The notes under the pieces are model-generated. The model was not told where the DNA came from. It saw only the letters and a list, made by a program, of their open reading frames with translations, and did not search any database. A program made the position numbers and the translations under genes. 64,000 bases of DNA from Blepharisma japonicum (lineage: Eukaryota; Ciliophora; Heterotrichea; Heterotrichida; Blepharismidae), in assembly GCA_949751835.1 (NCBI GenBank), contig CATKHK010000099.1:62001-126000 (forward strand). The letters run 5' to 3'. Shown one piece after another: positions 1 through 10,551 of the stretch; position 1 is the stretch's first letter, and each line of letters opens with the position of its first letter.

Positions 1-278
1 TTTATATACCTCTCTTAGCTTTTTAACTAGCTTTCTAACACCAATAATTATTTCATGTAATATATTCAAGACTTTTATATATCGATACCCTATTCCCGAA
101 GGCTAAGAAAGAGAATTAAAGTGTTAGAGCAAATCTTCCATCGTTTTTGAAACAAAATAATCATTATTCCTTATCCTCCCATTGAGCAGTTAAAAACCAT
201 TGCTGATAATATGGCACAAATAATAAGATATAATAAAAAATCAATAAAAATGAATACATCTTAATTTATCAGCTGAAA

Positions 279-2330
279 TTAAAGGGTTGACTTACATATT
301 AGACTTTTCATTGATCTTATCTGTGACATAATTCCTTGTCTATCCTCTTCAACAATATTGAAATCCACTATTGTGTCCTCAAAAATATCAACATAGCAGT
401 TGAACTCTAATTCACTAATCCCTTTCGCATAGTGAGCTACCCTAAGTCTTCTTCTTAAATCTAAATTAATATTTCCTTGAATAATCTTAAACATTCCGAC
501 AATGATTTTTTCAAAGCTCTCCATTTTGCAGTCTTTGAAATGTCTGTTTAAAATATCGCATGCCAGCACCTTTTTATATAGCGAAATAATAAATTTATTC
601 CAAAATTCAGCTCCACCGTATTTTTTTACGATATTTTGCTGCTTAACTTTGGCTGCTCTCACATTTGTTTTCATTTGTTCAAGATGATCAATCACTTCTG
701 TAAAATGTTTTTTAATGTAAATAAGCTCATTGTCTACAATTGGTAGCTGGTCTGTGTGTAAATATGATTTTGATTCACTAAAAACGCGAGAAGTATTAGG
801 GACTGGCGTTCCTCTATACGAAGGGTTCTGGCTATTAAAATTTTTGACATAATAGCTGATCCCTTCTTCTTTCCCTGAGATAAATGGATTCCTAGGTGTT
901 TCAAGTGCAATCGGGTGATGTATTTTTTCATTAATCCTATTCAACCTTTCCATAAAATCTCTCTCTGTCAATGAAGAAGACTCAAATCTTCTTGGTTTTG
1001 ATCGTATTTTAAATGGACAAGTTTCAGGTTCAGCTTCTAATCTCGAATTTTCTTCAACTGTAGGTGTTAAAAATCTGGTTTCCGACTCACATCTTGGCTG
1101 GTGCACTTCTATTTTGGGTAAATTTAGTGGGGTTTTTGGTGTGTCCAACCTTAATGACGTCTTTTTTTCTTTCAGTTTTTCGTTATTTTGTTCAGTGCAG
1201 TGCTCTCGGCTGTCTAATAAAATTCAGCTGTTATTTTTGTCTTTTAAAAAATCAATCACGATCCCTTTAAGCTCGTTACGTTGAAATGCTTGGGAATTGA
1301 GGAAATCGACGATTTGGTCAACCATGAACTCGATTTCGTTTATTCTTGAAGAGCTTTTGCATGCATAGCAGCTTTCGGTGTTTCGGGTTAAAACAAAAAA
1401 TTCCTCGCTTGATTCCACTTGTCAATGAGGGATACTTCGCGTTGTGATTGGGCTGTAAGTGTCGGTTTCTTTATTCTTAAATAGAGATTTCAAGGAGTCA
1501 TGATGTATGGCTTCTTCATGCCACTCAAAAGGGCACATTGTTAAGTGTTTTCGCCGATTATTACGATTCAAAGGTACGGGAAGAGGAAAAGGATCAGGAT
1601 CTGGTTCTGGAGTTGGAGAAATTGAGGCTTGATGACTAATTAGATCTGTTGACTGTTTGCTTAGTCCTCCTCGTCTATGAGTTGGATTTGAAGAATTGCT
1701 AGGTTGTTTGTGTAATTTTTTTACAACTTTTTTACGATTTGTAATAGTGTAATATTTATTTTTAAATCCTTTTCTCCACAACACCCTGGTAATTGTAATA
1801 GGATTCGCATTGCTCTGCACATAGCTCTGAATTACTGCAGCAGTAAACGATGAATTCCATAACTCCAAAGCACTTTCTTCTGAAAATAAAGTGACAGGAT
1901 TTTTTCCTGATATTTTATAACAGAATAAAGGGAAATAATTATCATTTCCGATGCTTGGCAGACTGAAAAATTCATGCTCTGTGCATTGCTTGGATTGTAT
2001 TATCTTTGTATCTTTTTTTGTTTGTAATAAATACATTTTGCCTTCATATCTTACAAGGGTAGGTGGGATATTTGCATAAACTTTGCAGATATTTGAGTAC
2101 TTTGCGAGCATATTAAAAAGGTTTAGGGCTTTGGTTGATGACTTTGGTAGTAAATTATTTAGTCGTTTAATCATGTTGTTGGCTGTTATATCTGGGCAGA
2201 AAGCTTGACGGCCACTTGTCGATTCTGTGATTAGAGCTTTGAGATCTTCTCCAAAGCTGAGTATTACGTTTTTCTCATAGATGTTCTGATGATAATCATT
2301 CAGATTCTCCAAGATTTTTGGAATTTCCAT
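279..2330 (-). CDS. Unassigned 683-aa protein
   Basis: I do not recognise this protein. Three open stretches on the minus strand lie in one frame and are separated only by TGA codons (at 1422-1424 and 1224-1226). With TGA as Trp they form one 683-residue protein ending in TAA. The first ATG (MEIPKIL) is at 2328-2330; an open stretch just upstream has no ATG. The N-terminal 200 residues look globular, followed by a basic, Ser/Pro-rich linker with an alternating Pro/Asp run, then a Pro/Glu-rich stretch, and a C-terminal region that could be helical (EVIDHLEQMKTNVRAAKVKQ). There is no signal peptide or membrane segment. Existence of the gene is well supported by frame continuity; function is unknown. 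Confidence 0.7.
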
Positions 2331-2506
2331 TCTAAACAAATAATATCATAATTAAAATGAAGAGATTTCTAAAGAAAATAAAATAATTTTCTGATAAATG
2401 GAAAATTTTTTTAACAAGTTTTAAAGAGTTTTGGTAATCAAAGATTATAATAAATAAGAAAAGATTATGTGAAATTAATTTAATGCAAGAAATTAATAAT
2501 AAATAT

Positions 2507-3205
2507 TTACACTTTTTTTATATTCATGTTTAATTTTGAGTTGCTTTGAGCTAATATCGCCAGTGGATCTATATTTTTATCAAATGCTTGAATAGCCATA
2601 CTTGCCCTTCTTGAATTTGTGTATTCCTCTTTTTCGGACTCTTTTGTTTTCTTTGCAAATGTGGAGGAATGAGAATGCCTATGTCTTCCTACAATTGCGA
2701 CAGTTTTCGGAGGCGTTTTTTCAGTTTTTTCGTTGACAAGTTTTTTTGCAATATTGAATTCATTTGCCTCAAACTCACGCAAATGTTTTTGGAAGTCAGT
2801 ACTTGTATCTCTATGGGTTGGCTGATCTATAATATCTACATGTTTAGCTTGCATTTTTACAGCCTCTGAGAATTCTCATTTCTCAAATTCCCTTGATTTT
2901 TTTCTAAAAATCATTTTTTCGGTTTCTGACAATTTAGGCTTCTCCTGGGATGGAATTATTCGAACACGCTTTGGTGGGTCGATTTTTATGGTATCTTGTA
3001 GGTTTGAGTTTGATTTAGAGGGATCAGAAAAGTCTTGCTGATTTTCTGATTCTTCTTCTGCATTTGGAGCAAATTCCTTCGATTTCTTTACATTTGCAGC
3101 TTCAATAGCCTCTTCATTTTTTCTCAAATTTCTAAAAGAACTACTTGATACTGGACTTTCAGCATTTTCTTGGAAGGCAATATGCTTCTTCTCGGCGTTT
3201 CCCAT
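2507..3205 (-). CDS. Unassigned 232-aa charged protein, MGN start
   Basis: Two same-frame open stretches joined through one TGA (Trp) at 2876-2878 give 232 residues ending in TAA. The protein is hydrophilic, rich in Lys, Glu and Ser, with predicted helical segments and a His/Ser cluster (GRHRHSHSS). It begins MGN, which leaves Gly2 available for N-myristoylation, but there is no nearby Cys as in the other Met-Gly proteins of this window. It is followed at 2330 by another minus-strand gene. No known domain recognised. Confidence 0.65.
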
Positions 3206-3537
3206 AGTTTTTATTTATTATTAATGATAGCTTTATCTCGCTTATTTTTGCAATCAGAATCTTGCCATTTATGCTGCGACTTAATTTTTAATTTGATTTT
3301 AATCAATTTATTTTTATATGATTCTAAAGCTTTTTATACAAATTTAAATGACTTAGTGTATAAATATATAAAATTTAAATTAAAATACATTGATTTATCT
3401 CTGAAAAAAAATAACTCTAGATTTTCAGAGGATTTTTTATTATTTATTTTTCATGTATATAATTTTATCGCCATTTCTCAATAATATTAACTAATAAAAT
3501 TTGCTATTTTAACCATGAAATAATTTTATTTAATAAT
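3206..3537. other. Intergenic, AT-rich
   Basis: Roughly 330 bp upstream of the minus-strand gene at 3205. It is very AT-rich. A plus-strand open frame crosses it but has hydrophobic, low-complexity translation and begins inside the neighbouring gene, so I do not call it. I see no other element. Confidence 0.4.
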
Positions 3538-4465
3538 ATGAAAAGAATCTTATCAGAAAGAGAGTTTTGCCAAAATAATAGTCAATGCAAAGATAATTTT
3601 TCTCCAAGAAAATATTCATTCTATGTCTAGTTTTTTCTTGAGTGCTTGCCAATTTCCTGCTCTAAATAAAGAAATAGATTGTAAAATCAATTCAAAAGCA
3701 AAAGCACGAAAAGGAAGGTGGTATGCCGATGAAGATTCCTTATTAATTCATCAATATATTGAGCATGGCCCAAATGGATTTTATTCACATCTTTATTAAA
3801 GAATAGAGGGCCTAAATCAATAAAGAGTCGCTTTTATTTATTAAGAAATCGAATGACAATAGAGCATTTGGAATGATTAAAAATTCAAGTTAAGCTTAAT
3901 AAGTTTAAGATTTAACTTGAAATTACTCTTCTAAACTCCAAATCACGTGCTCCTTGAAGATTTTATCAGAGAGAAGATTCAGTTCAGAATAATGAGTGGT
4001 AAAATCAACTATCATTAGAACCAACTGCCAAGAGCCCAAGTAGGGCTCTCTTTCTGGGATGCCATACCTCTAGAAAGTTTTCTTTTTGGCCCAGAGCTAA
4101 AAAGAACCAAGACTCCTCTCTGGGAGCCATTATAAGGGTCTTCTCCTTTTACGGACTTACTATTTAAAATTGCGAAGCTTAATAGAATAAAAAGAGATCT
4201 AGGGCTAGGCATTGAAAAATTAATATTTTCCAAAAATGGTCTAAATGATTATAACAAAGAGCCAATAGCTGAATCAAAAACTTTAAGAATATTAAATGAT
4301 GACGTTACATGAACAAGTCTTTACAAAACAGAAAATGAGAAAATTTTGTTAAAAATTTGTGAATTAAAACTCACAGAAGCTGGATTGGAAAATCTACTTG
4401 TCAAAAAAAAGAGAGAGTTAAGCGAATATCTAAAATCACAAGGATTTATTGAAGAAACTTTTTAA
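3538..4465 (+). pseudogene. Decayed Myb/SANT-domain gene
   Basis: A Myb-like DNA-binding repeat can be read here only by changing frame. From 3623 one frame gives KGRWYADEDSLLIHQYIEHG and then meets TAA at 3797-3799; a frame shifted by one base from about 3793 continues with KNRGPKSIKSRFYLLRNRM. Together these match a Myb repeat (W...EDxxL, basic third helix). The second frame stops at 3913-3915. A third frame from 4136 to 4465 (one TGA as Trp) encodes about 108 plausible residues to TAA. No 15/16-nt GTA...AG intron repairs the breaks. I infer a pseudogene; an assembly error or an unusual intron is the alternative. Confidence 0.5.
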
Positions 4466-5051
4466 TATAGCTAATAACTTAAAAAATATATTTGCAAATT
4501 ATGATAAAATGTCTTTATAAATATAATTAAAAAAAAATGGAAATTTTGATAGCTGAATTTTTTTTCATTGTGTATGAATTTTTGCTTCAAAATCTTTCTT
4601 ATACTTCTAATTATTTTATAGATAATAAAAAATATAAAATAATTTTAAAAATTAAATTTAATTGTTAAATCTGATAAATTATAATCTGAAAAATGAAAAT
4701 GCCTAGATTCATTCAGTCAGCAAAGCAAACAATATTAAAATTAGGACCACTAGCTTAAAATAAAATCATTAAGCTATTCCTCGATGTAAAAACAAATAAT
4801 GCTCAAAGAGTGTCTTAATATAGATTTTTCTCATTATATTTTTTATAATAAATAAATAAAAATATACAATGTACAAAGCATATCATTTATATAAATATTT
4901 TGAATAGGCACAGCATGATAAAAATATCCCTATCTAAATACACTGATCTCTGTTATTTTGCTTTAAATAATTCTATAGCAGATTTAAATGCTTATTTTCA
5001 TTTTACTAGACATATTTTTACGATAAAATTTATTGATTAATAAATAAATAA
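4466..5051. other. Intergenic, AT-rich
   Basis: About 590 bp of AT-rich sequence between the decayed Myb gene and the C2H2 gene. It contains one tiny ATG-initiated open frame (around 4694, 21 codons) that I do not regard as a gene. No structured repeat noticed. Confidence 0.4.
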
Positions 5052-5450
5052 ATGAAACAATTTAAATGCAATCTTCCTGAATGCGATCTTGAATACAGCA
5101 CAAAGTATAATTTAAATCGACACATAAGAGTATTCCACGCAGGAGTAAGACACAGATGCGAAGAATGCGGGCAGCTTTTATCCTCTGCTCAAAACTTGCA
5201 AGACCATAAATATGTTCACACAGGAGAAAAACCATACATCTGCAAAGTAAAAGGGTGCGGAAAGCGATATAGGCAAGTGAGCCAGCTATCAGTTCATAAA
5301 AGAAAACACATGAAAACCTTTATTCCAAGAAAAAATTTCGTTGTAGACTGGAAAATCAGGCTTTTTATTGATGAAAAACCAAAGGTCTTTGAAATTCCAT
5401 CAGGACCATATAACTTGAAAGACATCAAGTTATCTCCAATATTTTGCTAA
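5052..5450 (+). CDS. Three-finger C2H2 zinc-finger protein
   Basis: 132 residues, ATG to TAA, no intron needed. Three consecutive C2H2 fingers occupy residues about 4-87: CNLPECDLEYSTKYNLNRH, then a finger with CEECGQ, then CKVKGCGKRY, with a canonical TGEKP linker between fingers 2 and 3. The remaining C-terminal 45 residues have no known domain. A nuclear DNA-binding role is expected from the family. A related gene with the same spacing and the shared sequence YRQxSQL lies at 12240-12734 on the other strand, so the two look like paralogs. Confidence 0.85.
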   Translation: MKQFKCNLPECDLEYSTKYNLNRHIRVFHAGVRHRCEECGQLLSSAQNLQDHKYVHTGEKPYICKVKGCGKRYRQVSQLSVHKRKHMKTFIPRKNFVVDWKIRLFIDEKPKVFEIPSGPYNLKDIKLSPIFC

Positions 5451-5784
5451 TTTAATAAAAAATTTAAATTCAAATGCCATTTTTTTTCCCTTATTATATT
5501 TAACCGGACTAATAATCTAAGCTAAGAGTCCATTTTAAAAGTAATGAATAGGTATTTTAGCTGCAGAAGAAAACTTTCAAGATAAAAATTCTAGGACAAG
5601 CTAATTAAATAGTAATTTAAAGAAAAATCAAAAAATTGGATAAAATTTATGATTTTTCTTTAAGTTTAATTAATAAGGGATTAATTTATTTTCAAGTTGA
5701 AAACAGATGATATTAGTGAAAGTAATATAAAAAATATCAAATTTTGATTGTTTCTCTTAAATTTCCTTTTAAATCTCAGAAAAT
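5451..5784. other. Intergenic, AT-rich
   Basis: About 330 bp between the C2H2 gene and the ARFRP1-like gene. AT-rich with no open frame or repeat I can support. Confidence 0.4.
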
Positions 5785-6367
5785 ATGTTTTCACTCATAA
5801 AAGGCACTCTCAGTTGATGTTTTGCGAAAAAAGTGGTCAGAGTCCTTTTGCTAGGTTTAGATAACTCAGGAAAAACAGTAACCTCTAATGCAGACCTTTT
5901 TAGAACAAATAAAGAAGCTTTTTGGGCAACGATCAATGCCAATTCATAAGATCCCACCTACAGTAGGTTTAAACAGTAAAATTTATCTAGTCGCAAAGCT
6001 AACCCACAACAATATTCAAGTATTAATCTGGGATTTAGGAGGAAAAGAAGGGATAAGACAGATTTGGAACCACTATTATTCTGAAGCCCAAGCTTTAATT
6101 TTCATGATAGACGGATGTGATAGAAACAGATTCCAAGAACTTAATGAAGTTTTAAAGCAAACTTTGGCTGAAAGTCAGCTGAAAGGGGTGCCTTTGGCTA
6201 TTGTTATTAATAAGCATGACCAGGACTCGTGTGCAAGTATTGGATTTATAAGGGAAATGTTTGAAACAGATACAATAGAAGGAAGGTCAGTTGAAATTAT
6301 GTATGGGTCGTCGTATACACAGGAAGGGATTGAAAAAGTAATTAATTGGATTTTGTCTGTTGCATAA
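5785..6367 (+). CDS. ARFRP1: ARFRP1-like small GTPase
   Basis: ARF-family GTPase, 188 residues after removing a 16-nt intron (5878-5893) that splits the P-loop codons. Spliced, the P-loop reads GLDNSGKTTFLEQ (residues 24-36). Codon 11 is TGA, read as Trp. TVGLN in switch I, rather than the TxGFN of most ARFs, and WDLGGKE in switch II are typical of ARFRP1 (yeast Arl3). NKHD supplies the guanine-specificity motif. The N-terminus MFSLIKG resembles ARFRP1 and lacks the myristoylated Gly2. In other eukaryotes ARFRP1 acts at the trans-Golgi, recruiting ARL1 and golgins. The ATG at 5785 is supported because it alone gives the N-terminal strand before the P-loop. Confidence 0.88.
5878..5893 (+). other. 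16-nt intron (ARFRP1-like gene)
   Basis: Sequence gtaacctctaatgcag. Its removal shifts frame by one base and recreates GKTTFLEQ exactly in the P-loop. Confidence 0.9.
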
Positions 6368-6906
6368 AGAATGAATTTGGCTAATAACGAATTAATTGTT
6401 AGTTTAAGATTTTTAAGTGTATAGATTAAGTGCTAGAAGTCTTGCTTGCCAGATAAAAGGCAGAGCTTATACAATTATTTGTTTTTTGTTAGATAAAGGA
6501 TTATTTTTAAGCTAAATTTTAGTTGAAAAAATACTAAATTAATAGAAAAAGCTATATAAAGTCAAATTTTCCAAATAAGAAAAGACATTAATTTATAAAC
6601 AAGCTGCCAGGTGCTAAATTATTTAATTATTGATAAATTGCCCTTAATATCAGTGGATATTTTTTATAGCTTTTCTATGGGCTCAGCAGAAATTATCAAC
6701 CGATGAAATATTTTTATAATAAATTTGATTTCTGGGCTAAGAATTAGAATTTATTTGGAATTATTTTAGTTTAGGTAAGCTAATTAAACTTAAATACAAA
6801 TTTATTAATTATCTAATCTTAAGAAGAGCTCGATTAACTTTAAATCTTCCCTTAAATCTATTAAATTCTACAATGAAATCTCCTATTATTCACAATAAAA
6901 TAATAA
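6368..6906. other. Intergenic, convergent gene ends
   Basis: About 540 bp between the 3' ends of the ARFRP1-like gene (plus) and the ABC transporter (minus). AT-rich; no open frame or notable repeat. Confidence 0.4.
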
Positions 6907-9900
6907 TTAAAGGTTACTAATCATGTTGTAAAAATAGCCTCCTTGGCTCATCAAATCTTCTCTTGTCCCAATTTCCAGTATTTTCCCACTTTCTAAAACC
7001 ATAACTTGATGTGCTTCAGAAATGGTTTTCAGACGATGGGCAATCATGATGCAAGTTTTGTCTGCCATCACTTCTTTTATTGTAGAAAGCAGTACCGCCT
7101 CAGTTTTCGGGTCCAGTGCACTTGTAGCTTCGTCAAATATCAATATTTTAGGATCCCTAATAATAGCTCTTGCTATAGCAATACGCTGTTTTTGGCCACC
7201 ACTGAGCATGCTTCCTTTAATTCCGACTTGGCGGTCAAAAGTTTCAGGATATTTGGAATCTGTGATAAATTCCAGTGCCTGGGCTTTTCTCGCAGCTTCT
7301 TCTATATCTTCCTGATTAGACTTTATTCCATAAGAAATATTTTCTGCAATAGATCCAGAAAACAGCACAGGCTCTTGGCCTACATATCCTATTTGCTTGC
7401 GTAAGTATTTAAGGTTATATTTTTTAATATCCATGTCGTCTATAAGTACTTTTCCACCAGCTGGATCATAAAGTCTTAGTAATAGCTGAATAACTGTCGA
7501 TTTTCCTGATCCAGTTCTGCCAATAATCGCAAAATGAGTTCCAGGCTCAATAGTAAAACTTAGGGATTTCAAAGCCATATAGTTTCTATTTGGATAGCTA
7601 AACGTTACATCTCTAAACTCAAGCTTTCCTTCAATTTCTTTTTTGTCTCCATCTTTGCTATTAATATTTATCGTAGGTTTATACTCAAGGATCTTAAACA
7701 GCCTCTTTGCTGCCTCAATCCCATTTTTAACGTCTGGCATATAAACCCCTGCAATCATAAAGGCATCAGACCCAAATTGGCAAGTGACCATAGCAATGAC
7801 CATATTTTCATAAGTATCAAGACCATCGACCACCAACTTAGCTCCATACCAAAACAGCAGCGAATATACACAAAAAATAGCCCCAAAGCCTAGCCCATAG
7901 GTAAAGCCTGACATCTGAGCCTTTTTCTTGATACTTGCAAACTCAGCTTTGGCAGGCTCTAGGTACCTTTCAAGCATAATATTTTCCAAATTAAACGCTT
8001 TAGCCGTCCTATAATTCATTATTGCGTCAGCAGCTGTCGATGTACAAGACTCATAGTCAAATTTTACAACCCCAACAGACTGTGCAAGAAATGATGCTGC
8101 AGTTGCTGTAAAAATGACAGGGATAACGGATAAGAAAACTAAGCTCATTCTCCATGAAAAAGCAGCAGCAGTTCCATGGGCAACTGCTAGAGATGCAGCT
8201 ATGCTGATTAGAATTCCTATCATACTGCCTGATAAACCGTTTACTTTTTCACAATCATTGCAAAGTTTTGCTGAGAGAGCACTGCAGTTGTTTTCAGGGA
8301 TGTCAAAAAATGCTGCTTCATATTTTAGTAGAGCCTTAAAGCTTGCTTCTCTCATTTTTGTGGTAATATTTGCACTCATTTTTGGATAGCTAATGCTTTC
8401 CATAATCAATCCTATGGCTACAAAAAAGGCAAGAAAGCAGATCCATCCACCATATTCAGCACTTTTACTTAGCATATCACTATCTTCATTAGATAGCACA
8501 AAAATTTGTTTCCCATTAAGCATTCCTGATATCGGATAAGAAGAAGCTACAATCAATGACCCAAAAATTCCAAAATAAAGCCAAAATCTTTCACTTTTTG
8601 AAAAACTCAGCATTTTTTTCCTAATGTTGATATCTTCTTCTTTTGTCACTTTTTCTGCTTCACTTATCAATTTACTTGCGTCTAGATCTGTCAATTTTGC
8701 TTTGGTTTGCTCATCATCTGCGTTTTTCTGTTGGATTTTTTGCATTTTTATAAGATGATAATACTTTGACTTGTTTTTCATTAGCTGCTTGTGGCTCCCA
8801 AATTCTAGGACTGTGCCTTGATCAATCATAATGATAAAAGTGGACTCTTTAATTGTGAGCAAATTCTGTGCAATAGTAATCCTCGTGCTTTCAGGCATAG
8901 CTTTATCAATATCTTCAACGACAGCTTGCTCTGTTTGCCGATCTAAAGCGCTTGTGGCTTCATCTAATAAAAGAATTTTTGGGTTTCTTACAATAGCTCT
9001 TGCAATGGCTATTCTTTGTTTTTGGCCTCCTGAAAGCTGAGAGCCTTTTGCACCAGCAGGTGTTTCATAGCCTAAAGGCAATTTTTTTATGAAGTCGTGA
9101 GCTCCAGCTTTTTCAGCAGCAGAATGAATTTCGCTTTCTTTTGCGTCTAGTTTGCCATACCGTATATTTTCATAAATACTAGTATTGAACAGCAAAGGCT
9201 CTTGGCTTACAATTCCTATGTTTTCTCTTAAATAGCTGATTGAGTACTCTCTGATATCATGGCCATCAATAAAAATACTACCTGAAGTTGGCTCATAGTA
9301 TCTCAGTAGCAGTTGGATTATTGTGCTTTTTCCTGAACCAGTGCTTCCTACAACACCTAATCTTTGTCCAGGTTCAAGCTCAAAACTCATCCCTTTCAGT
9401 ATTTCTGAATTTGGAGTTGAAGGATAACTAAATTTTACATTATCAAACACGATTTTCCCTGAAATTTCAGAGGTCCTTGTACCTTGAACAAGCTGACTTT
9501 TTGTATTTATAATGTTTAATACACTATGAGCTGCTATTCTACCTTGATTTATTATTTTAAGACACGGGACGCACAGTGAAATATTATTAAAAGTCATCAA
9601 ACTGACCCACATAACAATAATAGTCTTTGTCAAATCATAAGGCTCCTGCAATACCCAACAATCTTCATTTTTATCAATAAACCATGCGCCAATAATAAAA
9701 GTGATCCCGTTCATCACTATAAAAGAGGACATTGCCATTGCAGTTCCTAGCCCTGCTTTTAACCCTCCTCCAAACATAGATTTCTTTGACTCTTTGATTG
9801 CATTTATATACTTATTTGTTTCATGCTTTTGTCCGTTAAGGGAGGATACTGTTTTAATTTCTTCTAATGCTTCTTCTGCAATTCCTCCAGCTTTTTTATA

Positions 9901-10551
9901 AGAAGTGTCAGCGAATTTTGCATTTTGCTCAAGCCCGTTATTGGTCAAGAAAAATCCACCTACAATGGTAGGGCAAAAAACTAGGCAAAATAAGGTCAAT
10001 TGAGTGCCTTCTATCATAGAAATGATAAAGGATGATAGAATCATACCTATGGTAAATATCAATATAACAAGCTTGTCCCCTGTGGCTCTTTCGATCATTA
10101 ATGTTTCTGTAGCTAAAGACTGAGGGAGCTCTGCGACTTGTCTAAGGTCAAACCATGAGGGGTCACAACTCATTATGGACTCAAAATATCTTTTACGGAA
10201 ATTAAAGGCCTGCCTTGCTCCAACATTGACAAAGCACATTACTGATAAATATCCAGTGACCCCAAAAACGAATGCACAGCCTATAAATTGGTAGCATACA
10301 ATTTTTGCATTGTCATAAAATTCGTTAGCTTCAGTGCCTGGCCCCATGTCTCCAAAGAAATTTCCCATGAAAATGAAAAAAAGAGGCTGAATTGATCCCA
10401 TTATGATGGCAGAAATGCTGCCAACGATGATTAAGAAATAGTCAAATGAGGTTGCATAGGTGTACAGCTCTTTTATGGAGCTTTTTTTCTTTTGGTCCGG
10501 CTTAGAATCCGTAGGGAATAGAGCATGAACTTCTTCAGTGTCAGCTATCAT
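6907..10551 (-). CDS. Full-length ABCB (P-glycoprotein type) ABC transporter
   Basis: A single uninterrupted frame of 1214 residues with the order TMD1-NBD1-TMD2-NBD2, as in ABCB full transporters that export amphipathic compounds. NBD1: Walker A GSTGSGKST (near residue 402), signature LSGGQ, Walker B ILLLDEATSALD. NBD2: Walker A GRTGSGKST (near 1010), LSGGQ, ILIFDEATSALD and H-loop MIAHRL (near 1172). In NBD1 the H-loop His is replaced: the equivalent reads ITIAQNLLTI (near 563), so site 1 may hydrolyse ATP poorly and the two sites may be asymmetric. TMD1 spans about residues 35-340 and TMD2 about 655-930. Substrate cannot be told from sequence. Ends in TAA. Confidence 0.92.
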   Translation of the reverse strand: MIADTEEVHALFPTDSKPDQKKKSSIKELYTYATSFDYFLIIVGSISAIIMGSIQPLFFIFMGNFFGDMGPGTEANEFYDNAKIVCYQFIGCAFVFGVTGYLSVMCFVNVGARQAFNFRKRYFESIMSCDPSWFDLRQVAELPQSLATETLMIERATGDKLVILIFTIGMILSSFIISMIEGTQLTLFCLVFCPTIVGGFFLTNNGLEQNAKFADTSYKKAGGIAEEALEEIKTVSSLNGQKHETNKYINAIKESKKSMFGGGLKAGLGTAMAMSSFIVMNGITFIIGAWFIDKNEDCWVLQEPYDLTKTIIVMWVSLMTFNNISLCVPCLKIINQGRIAAHSVLNIINTKSQLVQGTRTSEISGKIVFDNVKFSYPSTPNSEILKGMSFELEPGQRLGVVGSTGSGKSTIIQLLLRYYEPTSGSIFIDGHDIREYSISYLRENIGIVSQEPLLFNTSIYENIRYGKLDAKESEIHSAAEKAGAHDFIKKLPLGYETPAGAKGSQLSGGQKQRIAIARAIVRNPKILLLDEATSALDRQTEQAVVEDIDKAMPESTRITIAQNLLTIKESTFIIMIDQGTVLEFGSHKQLMKNKSKYYHLIKMQKIQQKNADDEQTKAKLTDLDASKLISEAEKVTKEEDINIRKKMLSFSKSERFWLYFGIFGSLIVASSYPISGMLNGKQIFVLSNEDSDMLSKSAEYGGWICFLAFFVAIGLIMESISYPKMSANITTKMREASFKALLKYEAAFFDIPENNCSALSAKLCNDCEKVNGLSGSMIGILISIAASLAVAHGTAAAFSWRMSLVFLSVIPVIFTATAASFLAQSVGVVKFDYESCTSTAADAIMNYRTAKAFNLENIMLERYLEPAKAEFASIKKKAQMSGFTYGLGFGAIFCVYSLLFWYGAKLVVDGLDTYENMVIAMVTCQFGSDAFMIAGVYMPDVKNGIEAAKRLFKILEYKPTININSKDGDKKEIEGKLEFRDVTFSYPNRNYMALKSLSFTIEPGTHFAIIGRTGSGKSTVIQLLLRLYDPAGGKVLIDDMDIKKYNLKYLRKQIGYVGQEPVLFSGSIAENISYGIKSNQEDIEEAARKAQALEFITDSKYPETFDRQVGIKGSMLSGGQKQRIAIARAIIRDPKILIFDEATSALDPKTEAVLLSTIKEVMADKTCIMIAHRLKTISEAHQVMVLESGKILEIGTREDLMSQGGYFYNMISNL

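Noticed and set aside
1-278. Window start as a telomere or gene end
   Set aside because: No telomeric repeat is visible and only AT-rich sequence is present; nothing can be supported.
3170-3484. Plus-strand 104-codon frame
   Set aside because: It starts inside the minus-strand gene, is mostly low-complexity hydrophobic residues from A/T runs, and has no recognisable domain.
4015-4233. Minus-strand 72-codon frame with a signal-peptide-like start
   Set aside because: It overlaps the decayed Myb gene, has no homology, and its hydrophobic start is explained by the AT-rich plus-strand coding sequence.
7006-9901. Several plus-strand open frames inside the ABC transporter
   Set aside because: They are antisense shadows of a well-supported 1214-residue gene.
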